Part shown: piece by piece, positions 6,976 to 14,556 of the stretch | Layout: each line of letters begins with the position of its first letter | Numbering within the stretch: position 1 is the stretch's first letter | Assembly: GCA_934395135.1 (NCBI GenBank) | Contig: CAKRRK010000020.1 | Location: forward strand, 1-23,819 | Length of the DNA stretch: 23,819 bases | DNA from: an uncultured Eubacteriales bacterium | GTDB taxonomy: Bacteria; Bacillota; Clostridia; Oscillospirales; Butyricicoccaceae | Reading direction: 5' to 3' | Notes under the pieces: model-generated | Databases searched by the model: none | What the model saw: the letters and a program-made list of their open reading frames with translations, nothing else | What the model was told of the DNA's origin: nothing | Position numbers and translations under genes: made by a program

Positions 6976-7581
6976 TTATGGTTGATTTTTCTTTGACAGC
7001 TTCTGCACAATATCCACGGCAAAGCGCACTGTGTTTTGCCGTTTTTCTTCCTCCATAAACGGGACGGTATACCCCAAATGTCGTTCCGCATACAGCCCGA
7101 AAAACCGAAGATCCGAATGCTTGCAGTACCGACGCAGCCCCTCTTCCCATAAATCCGTTCCCTTTTCCGGCGGATAGCCGCAAGTAGCAATGGCGGCAAC
7201 CAATTTCCCGGCCCAAAGGGAAGGGCCCTTTTTGACACCATAAAATTTGTTCATGCCATATACCAGCCGGTCCAGCACGCATTTCATAGGCGGCGTGCAG
7301 TACCATGCATAAACCGGCGTGGCCAGCACCAACAGGTCACATGCCAGAACAACGTCAAAAATTTCCTGCATATCATCTTTTATTCCGCATCCAAACGAAG
7401 AACGTTCCGTTTGACACCGCCGGCAGGCGACACAAGGCGCAAGTTCTTTTTCATATAGCCAAATGGTACGCCCTGTCATGCCATGCTCTTCCAGTTCCTG
7501 TGTAAACGGCTGCAGGAGCGCACTGGTGTTTCCGTTTTTTCTTGGACTTCCCATTAAAATGCAATACTTCTTCTGTTTCAT
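6976..7581 (-). CDS. Flavodoxin-fold NAD(P)H/FMN oxidoreductase with a cysteine cluster
   Basis: A 201-residue protein of the NADPH-dependent FMN reductase / iron-sulfur flavoprotein group. The phosphate-binding start reads CILMGSPRKNGNTSALLQPF. A cysteine cluster follows, CVACRRC then GCGIKDDMQEIF, the compact C-x2-C-x2-C-x7-C pattern of iron-sulfur flavoproteins. Then comes ADLLVLATPVYAWYCTPPMK-like sequence (LLVLATPVYAWYCTPPMKCVLDR), typical of FMN-binding family members. It likely transfers electrons from a reduced carrier or NAD(P)H; the substrate is unknown. I start at ATG 7581, preceded by GAGGAG about 9 bases away. The longer in-frame reading upstream overlaps the promoter region and is not family-like. 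Transcribed divergently from the DUF2461 gene. Confidence 0.85.
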   Translation of the reverse strand: MKQKKYCILMGSPRKNGNTSALLQPFTQELEEHGMTGRTIWLYEKELAPCVACRRCQTERSSFGCGIKDDMQEIFDVVLACDLLVLATPVYAWYCTPPMKCVLDRLVYGMNKFYGVKKGPSLWAGKLVAAIATCGYPPEKGTDLWEEGLRRYCKHSDLRFFGLYAERHLGYTVPFMEEEKRQNTVRFAVDIVQKLSKKNQP

Positions 7582-7618
7582 CCAGCCACACTTCTCCTCT
7601 GTTGTTTTATTTGCGTTT

Positions 7619-7647
7619 ATTGTACCGTATTGCGGTCTTCTCCTCAA
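7619..7647 (-). promoter_or_regulatory. Probable promoter of the flavoprotein gene
   Basis: On the minus strand TTGAGG (7647-7642), a 17-base spacer and TACAAT (7624-7619), 37 bases before the start codon. Confidence 0.5.
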
Positions 7648-7684
7648 GCAATTTTCCTTTCTGCCGCTATGCGGCAACCGCTTC

Positions 7685-7714
7685 TTGCCTGGCGGCCCGA
7701 TTTTGTGATACACT
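7685..7714 (+). promoter_or_regulatory. Possible promoter of the DUF2461 gene
   Basis: TTGCCT (7685-7690), an 18-base spacer and TACACT (7709-7714), 40 bases before the ATG. A moderate match only. Confidence 0.35.
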
Positions 7715-7754
7715 GTAACCAAGCATTATTTGCCGACAGAAAGGAATCTCTGTT

Positions 7755-8438
7755 ATGATACAAATGTTTCAATTTTTACGGGACTTGGAGGCCAACAATG
7801 AGCGCGCATGGTACCACTCTCACAAAAAAGAAGCACAAAAAGCGAAAATGACGTTTGAATGCCTGCTGCAGGAATTGCTGTTTGAACTGTCCCTCACGGA
7901 CAGCAGTGCCCTGCATTATGCGCCGAAAGAATTGATGTTTCGCCTTGCCCGGGATACCCGTTATGCCCGGAACAAGCCGCCCTATCATGCGGCATTCCGG
8001 GCACACATCGGCCCCCATGGCAAGCAGCCCATTCCTGTGGGATATTTCCTCTATCTCAAGCCGGACAACCAGTCCTTTTTGGCCGGAGGCTTGTTTTCCG
8101 ACGCATTTTCCGGGGCGACAGCACAGGTTCGAAACGCCATTGCCGCAAACGGCGCCCACTGGAATTCTATCCTTTCCGCGCCCGCTTTTACTCAAACCTT
8201 TACCTTGCAGGGAAGCAAATTAAAAAATGTTCCCCGCGGTTACGATCCTTTGCATCCTATGGCGGAATATCTAAAGCACAAAAGCTGGTACATCACCTGC
8301 CCCCTTTCGGACAACGCCGTGCTTGCACCGGAATTTGTTTCCTTTGCCTGCGGTATTTTCGCCGCGATGCGTCCATTTAACGCCTTCTTAAACCAGGCGC
8401 TGGAATCCTTTTCTCTGCCGGAATCCCGCAAATTTTAA
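7755..8438 (+). CDS. DUF2461 family protein
   Basis: A 227-residue cytoplasmic protein of the DUF2461 (TIGR02453) family, whose function is not established. The family pattern is visible: an N-terminal FLRDLEANNERAWYHSHKKE, then RLARDTRYARNKPPYHAAFRAHIGPHGK, a YFLYLKPDNQSFLAGGLF segment and LKNVPRGYDPLHPMAEYLKHKSWY. These are the hallmark NNxxWF/Y, RxxRDxRFxxNKxPYK and PRGYxxxHP motifs. The start ATG has AAAGGA about 9 bases upstream. It stands alone on the plus strand and converges on the HAD gene downstream. Confidence 0.88.
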   Translation: MIQMFQFLRDLEANNERAWYHSHKKEAQKAKMTFECLLQELLFELSLTDSSALHYAPKELMFRLARDTRYARNKPPYHAAFRAHIGPHGKQPIPVGYFLYLKPDNQSFLAGGLFSDAFSGATAQVRNAIAANGAHWNSILSAPAFTQTFTLQGSKLKNVPRGYDPLHPMAEYLKHKSWYITCPLSDNAVLAPEFVSFACGIFAAMRPFNAFLNQALESFSLPESRKF

Positions 8439-8581
8439 ACCAAGCCATCCCCTGAAAACCGTCACCCGGGAATGCACGGTATGCCGGGGCCCACGCGGCA
8501 GCGGTAAAAAAGTTCCAACTGCGGCATTGCTGAAAAAATGAACACCGCAGTACAACGGTTATTCTGCAGCCGACAAACTTT

Positions 8582-8609
8582 AGCGGCGCAGCCAAAAGGC
8601 TGCGCCGCT
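8582..8609 (-). terminator. Stem-loop terminator between the DUF2461 and HAD genes
   Basis: Twelve perfect, very GC-rich base pairs around an AAAA loop, 5 bases after the HAD stop codon. The T content after the stem is modest on both strands (AAAGTTTG on the minus strand), so efficiency is uncertain. It may serve both convergent genes. The 140 bases between the DUF2461 stop and this stem hold only a 7-bp stem (8518-8524 with 8545-8551) and nothing else I can assign. Confidence 0.65.
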
Positions 8610-8614
8610 GAAAT

Positions 8615-9307
8615 TTACCGTTCTGACAGTTGCCGCAATACAGGAAGCACATCCCACAAATTTTGAATCTCATAATCCACCCGGACAGCGGTCGTATTCG
8701 TTTTTCTGCCCGGATTATACCAGATGCATGGAATCCCGGCCTGATTTCCGCCGCGCATATCGCTGGTAAGGGAGTCGCCGATAATCACGCTTTCTTCTTT
8801 TGCAACGCCCTGCTTCCAAATCGCGTCAAAAAATTCCCGCGCCGGTTTCGGAACTCCAATGCTTTCCGAAATGAACAAGCCGTCCATCAACGGCAAAAAA
8901 CCCGCAAGCCGCAGCTTGTTTTTTTGCGCGGCCGCGCTGCCGTTTGTCACTATGTATTGCCGCCACCCCATATCTTTCAGCTTTTTGCAAAGTTCCAGGG
9001 AACGGTCCCTGTAAAAATAAACCGCGCCAAGCGCCTGCTGGTACTCCGCGTTAAACCCCGGAATATCCGGGCAGGCGATTCCATATTCAGAAAAAAACTG
9101 CTGAAATCTTCCTTCCATCACCTGTTCTTTGGTAAGTTCCCCACATTCCAGTTTCTTCCAGCGTGCATCGTTGATGACGGAATACCGCGCAAGCATTTCT
9201 TCTGTCGCAGAAACCCCAATGTCGTTCAGGCACTTCGTGATTCCATAACGTTCCGAACGGGAAAAATCCAGCAGCGTACCGTCTACATCCCATAAAATAC
9301 AGCCCAT
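8615..9307 (-). CDS. HAD-superfamily hydrolase, YjjG-like nucleotidase/phosphatase
   Basis: A 230-residue phosphatase of the HAD IA group, most like the YjjG pyrimidine 5'-nucleotidases. Motif I is WDVDGTLLDF with nucleophile D7 and acid D9. Motif II is YIVTNGS, motif III the lysine in GVPKPAREFFDAI, and motif IV IIGDSLTSDMRGGNQAG. The helical cap between motifs I and II has the DARWKKLECGELTKEQVMEGRF pattern seen in YjjG. Position directly behind pyrB suggests a role in pyrimidine nucleotide balance, which is inference. I use ATG 9307, because AGGGAG lies 7 bases upstream. An in-frame GTG at 9331 overlaps the pyrB stop and has no such site. Confidence 0.87.
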   Translation of the reverse strand: MGCILWDVDGTLLDFSRSERYGITKCLNDIGVSATEEMLARYSVINDARWKKLECGELTKEQVMEGRFQQFFSEYGIACPDIPGFNAEYQQALGAVYFYRDRSLELCKKLKDMGWRQYIVTNGSAAAQKNKLRLAGFLPLMDGLFISESIGVPKPAREFFDAIWKQGVAKEESVIIGDSLTSDMRGGNQAGIPCIWYNPGRKTNTTAVRVDYEIQNLWDVLPVLRQLSER

Positions 9308-9327
9308 CCTAACTCTCCCTTTCATGA

Positions 9328-10422
9328 TCACACCGGTTCGGCTTCATCGGGGATATAAAACTCCGTCTGTTTGTCACAATAGGCGCAGCACTCGCCCGCA
9401 TCCGTCATCTTGGTATAGGTGGGAAGATACGGCTCTGTTTGTTTGATGCATCTGGGGTTGACGCACCGCCTGTATTTAATGCCTTTTGCCACCGGTTCCG
9501 CCTTTTGATATCCTTCCCGGGACAACGTAAGCAGCAGCGCCATTCTCGCATACATCCCATAACGCGCCTGATCAAAATAGACCGCTCTGGGGTCGCTGTC
9601 CACCTCCTGATCGATTTCATCCACTCTTGGCAGAGGATGCATCACCAGCATATCTTTTTTGGCTTTTTTCATTTTGGACGGCGTCAGACAATAGATCCCC
9701 CGCAGACTTTCGTAGGCCGCAGGAGAAGAAAACCGTTCCCGCTGGATTCTGGTCATATAAAGGACATCCAGCATCGGAATGACCGACTCCATCGCCGTCA
9801 CTTCGAAAAATTTCATCCGATTGCGTTTCATAAAATCCCGGATGTATTCCGGAATGGCAAGTTCCCTGGGAGAAATCAAATAAAACTGGACGTCTTCATA
9901 TTTTGCAAGGAATTTAATCAGAGAATGCACGGTTCTGCCATATTTCAAGTCGCCGCAGATGCCGATCTTCATATGATCCGCCCCGCCCCGCAGCCGGTGA
10001 ATCGTGACCATATCCGTCAGTGTCTGGGTTGGATGCAGATGACCGCCGTCCCCGGCGTTGATAAAGGGAACCGAAGAATACAGGCTGGCCGCTTTCGCCG
10101 CCCCCTCGTTGGGATTCCGCATCACGATGATATCGGCATAGCTGGATATCATTCGAATGGTATCCTTTAACGATTCTCCCTTTGCCACCGACGAGGATCT
10201 GGGGTCGGAAAAGCCAATGACACTGCCGCCGAGCCGCATCATCGCCGTGCTGAAGGACAAATTTGTCCGGGTGCTGGGTTCATAAAACAAGCTGCCCAGA
10301 ATCTTTCCCTTGCAGGCGCTGGCAAACTCCTCCGGACGGTCGATAATTTTTTCTGTCAACTGATATAACTCCAAAAATTCCCGCTTCGTGAGAATGCTGA
10401 GATCAATGAGGTTCCGCGTCAT
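9328..10422 (-). CDS. pyrB: Aspartate carbamoyltransferase catalytic chain fused to a PyrI-type zinc domain
   Basis: Catalyses carbamoyl phosphate plus L-aspartate to N-carbamoyl-aspartate, the first committed step of pyrimidine synthesis. Residues 1-305 are a complete PyrB: FYEPSTRTNLSF (STRT 50-53), SSVAKGES with K81, the HPTQ motif at 130-133, GDLKYGRTVHS (R163) and MHPLPRVDEID (262-271). Residues 313-358 add a domain absent from ordinary PyrB: C320 and C325 spaced as C-x4-C, then C346 and C349 as C-x2-C. This is the zinc-binding arrangement of the regulatory chain PyrI (CxxxxC...CxxC with an EP-containing linker). The nucleotide-binding half of PyrI is missing. In the E. coli holoenzyme the PyrI zinc domain contacts the catalytic chain. 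ATG follows AAAGGAG; the HAD gene starts 20 bases downstream. Confidence 0.95.
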   Translation of the reverse strand: MTRNLIDLSILTKREFLELYQLTEKIIDRPEEFASACKGKILGSLFYEPSTRTNLSFSTAMMRLGGSVIGFSDPRSSSVAKGESLKDTIRMISSYADIIVMRNPNEGAAKAASLYSSVPFINAGDGGHLHPTQTLTDMVTIHRLRGGADHMKIGICGDLKYGRTVHSLIKFLAKYEDVQFYLISPRELAIPEYIRDFMKRNRMKFFEVTAMESVIPMLDVLYMTRIQRERFSSPAAYESLRGIYCLTPSKMKKAKKDMLVMHPLPRVDEIDQEVDSDPRAVYFDQARYGMYARMALLLTLSREGYQKAEPVAKGIKYRRCVNPRCIKQTEPYLPTYTKMTDAGECCAYCDKQTEFYIPDEAEPV

Positions 10423-10460
10423 TCTGCTCTGCTCCTTTGGCTGTAGTTTCCATTGGAATC

Positions 10461-10489
10461 ATTCTACCACATGCATTGCAAAATGAAAA
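10461..10489 (-). promoter_or_regulatory. Possible pyrB promoter
   Basis: On the minus strand TTTTCA (10489-10484), 17 bases and TAGAAT (10466-10461), in the 71-base gap after the permease gene. No attenuator or PyrR-type leader is visible; the gap is too short for one. Confidence 0.35.
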
Positions 10490-10493
10490 GAAA

Positions 10494-11657
10494 TTATTTG
10501 CGCAGAGCGTCGATTGGATTCGAATTTACCGCTATTTTCGCAGGCAGCAGCGCGGCCAAAATGCCAAAGAGTACAGAGCTTGCAACTGCGGTTAAAACAA
10601 ATGTCATCCGAACGCTTACCGCAACATGCAGCACAATGCGCAAAACAAGCACCGCCGCGCCGCCCGCCAGCACGCCGGCGCCGCAGCCAAACAGACAGAT
10701 CATAACCGATTCCCACAAAATCAGCCAATATACATCCCGCCGCCGCGCGCCAAGCGCGAGATAGATTCCAATCTCCCGCTTTCGCTCCGATACTGCCGAC
10801 AGCATAGAATCCACCACACCGATAATCGCCACAATGAATGCGATGCTGCCCAGGGCCAAAAGCATCCAGCGCACCATGGAAATGATACTTTCAATCAGTT
10901 TTTTATAGCCGTCGATATTTTGGCTTTCTATGGCACCGCCCACAGAGTGTTCCAAAAAATTGGATATTTTCTGCTGCGCGGTTTCATAATCCGCATCATG
11001 AAAGCATTTAACCACCAACTGATCAATATTTTGTCCCACACATGTATATGGCACATACAGCATAGCCGGCACCTGCGCGAATGCACTGACCAATTCGGTC
11101 TGGCTCTGGGTTACGCCCACAATGGTATATTTAAACGCCGTACCGTTTAAGATAATCTCCATTTCCTTCCCAACGACATTCTGCCTGCCATACAGATTCT
11201 GCGCCAGGTTTTCATCAATTACCAGAACCTTCTTTTCACTCTGTATTTCATGGCGGTTCATATTCCGTCCATATAGGAAGTCCACACCTACGGAAGAAAA
11301 ATGTCCTTCCGATACTCCCATAACGATAGCGTTTTCTGTCGAACGCTCCGACCGATAGGTACCATTTACCACACTCAGCGGATAAACCCCGGACACTTCT
11401 TTAAACTTTTCCAGCACCATCTGAGCATCTTCTTCCGTAATCTCCGAATAACTGCCTTCCTTTGGATAAAACATAATCCCGTCCATTCCCAGGGAAGACA
11501 GCTGCTCCACAATGGCTTTTTCCCCATAGCTGCTGACAGAATCCACCATGGATACGGAAAAAATACCGATGGCAATGGCAATCATACAAATTATGGAGCG
11601 TCTTTTATTGTTCAGCAGGCTTTTCAGGGCGATTTGAAAAAAATCCCATTTATTCAT
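10494..11657 (-). CDS. MacB/FtsX-type ABC transporter permease
   Basis: A 387-residue membrane protein of the MacB permease family. One N-terminal helix (about 20-40, RRSIICMIAIAIGIFSVSMVDSV) is followed by a large extracytoplasmic MacB_PCD-type domain (about 45-255). Three C-terminal helices form the FtsX domain: about 264-285, 315-340 and 350-375. It ends in the family-typical ...NPIDALRK. SERKREIGIYLALGARRRDVYWLILWESVMIC between the helices is the classic coupling-helix region that docks to an ATPase. Yet no ATP-binding subunit is encoded beside it. Its ATG overlaps the stop of the upstream fusion-protein gene by 8 bases, so the two are translated together. Substrate unknown: efflux of peptides or drugs, or signalling, are both possible. 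Confidence 0.88.
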   Translation of the reverse strand: MNKWDFFQIALKSLLNNKRRSIICMIAIAIGIFSVSMVDSVSSYGEKAIVEQLSSLGMDGIMFYPKEGSYSEITEEDAQMVLEKFKEVSGVYPLSVVNGTYRSERSTENAIVMGVSEGHFSSVGVDFLYGRNMNRHEIQSEKKVLVIDENLAQNLYGRQNVVGKEMEIILNGTAFKYTIVGVTQSQTELVSAFAQVPAMLYVPYTCVGQNIDQLVVKCFHDADYETAQQKISNFLEHSVGGAIESQNIDGYKKLIESIISMVRWMLLALGSIAFIVAIIGVVDSMLSAVSERKREIGIYLALGARRRDVYWLILWESVMICLFGCGAGVLAGGAAVLVLRIVLHVAVSVRMTFVLTAVASSVLFGILAALLPAKIAVNSNPIDALRK

Positions 11658-12642
11658 ATTGGACGTTTACCTTTTCGCCATCCTGCAGGCTGCTGTCCGG
11701 ATCTAAGACCACCAAAGCGCCGCCGGCAAGCCCTTCCCGAATCTGAATGCCGTCGGTAATTTCATAGCCCGTCTCTACCGGCAGTTTCCGAAGCACATTG
11801 TCTTCAACCGCAAAGACATATTCCCGGTCTTCCTGAAAAATGCATTCATACGGCACAAGCACCGCGTCCTTCACATAATCGGTGAAAATTTTTACATCGG
11901 CGGTATACCCGGGGCGTATGGCGCTGGAGGCTGTGACAGACAGCAGGACATCTACATACGCGACACTGCTGACACCGGTCAAACTGATCGTTTTTTTGGC
12001 CACCGGCATAATCTGCGCCACGGTAGCCGGATATGTTTTTCCCTGGAATGCGTCGCCTGTAATGTTGGCTTTCTGGCCGGCTTCCACAAAATTAATCAGG
12101 CTTTCCGGTATTTTAGCCCGTACTGTCAAATTTTTTAAATCACCAATTTTGCACAGTGCCGCCCCTTCCCGGACATACTCCCCTTCTTTTCGGGCATCAA
12201 TTACCGTACCGCTCTGTAATGCAGTCACCGAAAAGAATTCTGCGTTTTCATAATTTTCCTCCTCTACTGTCATAGGAATATCAAGGGAAGCCGGCACGGA
12301 AAACCCACTCTTTGCCAGATCCTCTGCCGCCTGCTCCAAATCCAGCCCGTCCGGAGAAATATGCTCTGCTGCCACTACATCGTACAGTTTCTGTCCGGCT
12401 TGTACAGAATCCCCTTCCTGTACATAAGCGGTTTTTATAATGCATGCACTGGTTTCTGTGACTGCCGCGCAATCCTTTAACTCCACATCGCCTTTGCATA
12501 CAATCGTATTATAAATTCCCTGTTCTACCGACCGGGTTACCGCCACGGCAGGTACGCTGCTGGCAGAAGATACGATGCTGGAAATTAACATCACCATAAG
12601 TACTACGGAAGTTACAATCAGCGTAATCCGGTATTTTTTCAC
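11650..12642 (-). CDS. HlyD/MacA-type membrane fusion (adaptor) protein
   Basis: A 330-residue adaptor anchored by one N-terminal helix (ITLIVTSVVLMVMLISSIV). It has a biotinyl-lipoyl-like hairpin split in two halves (ACIIKTAYVQEGDSVQAGQKLYDV and GTVIDARKEGEYVREGAALCKIGDL). A beta-barrel region follows (LTVRAKIPESLINFVEAGQKANITGDAFQGKTYPATVAQIMP), then a C-terminal membrane-proximal domain (VLVPYECIFQEDREYVFAVEDNVLRKLPVETGYEITDGIQIREGL). The insert between the lipoyl halves is only about 50 residues, shorter than in TolC-reaching MacA proteins, as is usual in Gram-positives. The start is GTG 12642 with AAGGTG 6 bases upstream. It pairs with the overlapping permease gene. The ATPase expected for such a system is not adjacent. 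Confidence 0.87.
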   Translation of the reverse strand: MKKYRITLIVTSVVLMVMLISSIVSSASSVPAVAVTRSVEQGIYNTIVCKGDVELKDCAAVTETSACIIKTAYVQEGDSVQAGQKLYDVVAAEHISPDGLDLEQAAEDLAKSGFSVPASLDIPMTVEEENYENAEFFSVTALQSGTVIDARKEGEYVREGAALCKIGDLKNLTVRAKIPESLINFVEAGQKANITGDAFQGKTYPATVAQIMPVAKKTISLTGVSSVAYVDVLLSVTASSAIRPGYTADVKIFTDYVKDAVLVPYECIFQEDREYVFAVEDNVLRKLPVETGYEITDGIQIREGLAGGALVVLDPDSSLQDGEKVNVQYE

Positions 12643-12743
12643 AGTTTCACCTTCCTTCTATTGCATAGTTTGATTCCTATTTCTGAAAATTATTACGAAA
12701 AAAACCGTTTCCCTGAAAAAAGTAATCCTTTTTTCTTTTGCGA

Positions 12744-12783
12744 AAAAAACGATGTAAAGTTTTGTAACTTTACATCGTTTTTT
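12744..12783 (-). terminator. Bidirectional intrinsic terminator after the alcohol dehydrogenase gene
   Basis: An 18-bp perfect stem (AAAAAACGATGTAAAGTT and its complement) around a TTGT loop, with A/T tracts at both ends. It lies 39 bases after the dehydrogenase stop and about 100 bases before the fusion-protein gene, so it separates the two units. Confidence 0.93.
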
Positions 12784-12822
12784 GTCAACCGATTTTATAT
12801 TTTCGTCAAAATCAGAGAGGAT

Positions 12823-14004
12823 TTATCTTGCCATTTTAAAAATTTCCTGAATATCTGCCGTTTCCAGCGGTTTAAATGTACCAATTTGTATCGTATCACT
12901 GCCAGTGCATTTTTTCGCCATTTCACAGATCTGATCTTCTGTAAGGCTGATTCCCATGTCAGATACTGAAGTAGGCATCTTAATGCTCCGGAAAAATTCT
13001 TCCATCGCGCAGATCCCCCGCAGCGCTGTTTCCTCGATGTCGCTGTATTGGCTGTAAACTCCCATAACATTAACGGCAAATTTGGCAAACCGCGCCGGGT
13101 TTTCTTTGTACACATACCGTGCCCAGCTTCCCCAAACCGCAGCGAGTCCCGCTCCATGCGCCACGTCAAACATACCGCCCAGTTCATGCTCTATTTTATG
13201 AGAAGCCCAGTCGCCGCCGTTGCCTCCGCAGCCGGTAAGCCCGTTATGGGACAGGCTGCCGGCCCACATAATCTCTGCGCGGGCATCATAGTTTTTCGGA
13301 TCTTCCATTAAGATTTTGGCATTGCGCATCACGGTTCTCATCAAACCTTCGCTGATGGCGTCTGTCAGCTCCATAGAGCCTGTTACGGAAAAGTACCGTT
13401 CCATCGTATGCATTAAAATGTCCGTACAGCCGCTTGCCGTCTGATATTCCGGCAGCGTATACGTCAGTTCCGGATTCATTACTGCAAACCGGCATCTTCC
13501 ATAATCGGTATTATATCCTTTTTTATACCAGCCGTCCTCGTTGGTGATCACAGAAGAATTGCTCATCTCCGTTCCGGTTGCCGCGAGGGTGAGCACCGCG
13601 CCCACTGGATAACAGCCGGTGGCATGCGCACGTCCTGCATACAATTCCCACACGTCGCAATCGTTTGCAAGGCCGTAGCCAATGGCCTTGGCGGAATCAA
13701 TGACACTGCCGCCGCCCACTGCCAGGAGAAAATCCACGCCTTCTTTGCGGCAAAGATCGATGCCCTCATAGACTTTCGACAGTCTTGGGTTGGGCACGAC
13801 ACCGCCCAGAGTGACATAGGCAATACCCTCTTGCTTCAGCGCGTCGCACACCCGGCCCAAAAGTCCGGATTTTTCCGCGCTTTTTCCGCCATAATGCACC
13901 AGCACCTTTTTACAATGCTGTTCCTTTACCAACACGCCTACCTGGGATTCTGCGCCCTTTCCAAAGACGACCTTTGTCGGGGTGTAATAGTTGATATTTT
14001 CCAT
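12823..14004 (-). CDS. Iron-dependent alcohol dehydrogenase, butanol dehydrogenase-like
   Basis: A group III iron-containing alcohol dehydrogenase closest in pattern to NAD(P)H-dependent butanol dehydrogenases (BdhA/BdhB, YqdH). It probably reduces aldehydes to alcohols in fermentation. The cofactor-binding GGGSVIDSAKAI is at residues 97-108. The iron ligands fit the family spacing: D195 and H199 in SGCTDILMHTMERYF, H269 in SHKIEHELGGMFD and H283 in VAHGAGLAAVW. At 393 residues it has full length. The start ATG has GGAGCAGG close upstream and lies 12 bases after yjbQ. Whether it uses NADH or NADPH, and its true aldehyde, cannot be read from the sequence. Confidence 0.93.
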   Translation of the reverse strand: MENINYYTPTKVVFGKGAESQVGVLVKEQHCKKVLVHYGGKSAEKSGLLGRVCDALKQEGIAYVTLGGVVPNPRLSKVYEGIDLCRKEGVDFLLAVGGGSVIDSAKAIGYGLANDCDVWELYAGRAHATGCYPVGAVLTLAATGTEMSNSSVITNEDGWYKKGYNTDYGRCRFAVMNPELTYTLPEYQTASGCTDILMHTMERYFSVTGSMELTDAISEGLMRTVMRNAKILMEDPKNYDARAEIMWAGSLSHNGLTGCGGNGGDWASHKIEHELGGMFDVAHGAGLAAVWGSWARYVYKENPARFAKFAVNVMGVYSQYSDIEETALRGICAMEEFFRSIKMPTSVSDMGISLTEDQICEMAKKCTGSDTIQIGTFKPLETADIQEIFKMAR

Positions 14005-14016
14005 ATTCCTGCTCCT

Positions 14017-14432
14017 TTACTCACCGATGATTTTAATTAAAACCCGCTTACGGCGTTTTCCATCAAATTCAAAATAAAAAATCTGCTCCCATGGCCCAAA
14101 ATCCAGCGCCCCGTTTGTCACAGCAACGACCACTTCCCGTCCCATCACCGTCCGCTTCAAATGTGCGTCGCCGTTGTCTTCGTACCCATTATGACGGTAT
14201 CTGCTGTACGGCTTCTCCGGGGCAAGCCCCTCCAGCCATTCTTCAAAATCCGCATGCAGGCCGCTTTCCTCGTCGTTAATAAACACGCTTGCGTAATATG
14301 CATCGCATTGACCAGAATCAGTCCCTCCCGTATGCCCGATTCTTTCAGCGCCTGCCGCACCTCCTGCGTAATATTGACAAGGCCGCGCCGCTGCGGCAAA
14401 CAAAATTCCAGTTCCTTTCGATAAGCGCGCAA
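14017..14432 (-). pseudogene. yjbQ: YjbQ/UPF0047 family protein gene with a single-base frameshift
   Basis: Two adjacent frames together give one complete YjbQ-like protein of about 138 residues. The first frame, from TTG 14432, reads RAYRKELEFCLPQRRGLVNITQEVRQALKE...LILVNAMHIT. The second continues as SVFINDEESGLHADFEEWLEGLAPEKP, then EDNGDAHLKRTVMGREVVVAVTNGALDFGPWEQIF, and ends RKRVLIKIIGE. The switch is at 14292/14291. The family expects ACG GCA AGC GTG (T-A-S-V), but the sequence has ACGCAAGCGTG, one G short. YjbQ proteins have weak thiamine-phosphate-synthase-like activity in vitro, with unclear physiological role. TTG is preferred because AGGAGG lies 8 bases upstream; the ATG at 14450 overlaps it. 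Both halves are otherwise well conserved, so the damage is very recent, a sequencing error, or recoded. Confidence 0.85.
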
Positions 14433-14556
14433 AACAATCCCTCCTGTCATCTGATTTCCGGCTCTCCCGGCGCGTCTGCTTCATAATCCCGGCAAAAAAA
14501 CCCGCCTTTCCGCAAAACACAGGCTGCCCGGAAAAAGAAACGCCGAAACATCCGGA

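Noticed and set aside
6785..7306. Minus-strand frame of 173 codons overlapping the flavoprotein gene
   Set aside because: It lies mostly antiphase within the flavoprotein gene and then in AT-rich intergenic sequence, without a ribosome site or family motif.
14433..14520. Longer upstream start for the second yjbQ frame
   Set aside because: Upstream residues in that frame (FARLSKGTGILFAAAARP) are not YjbQ-like; the true N-terminal part lies in the neighbouring frame.
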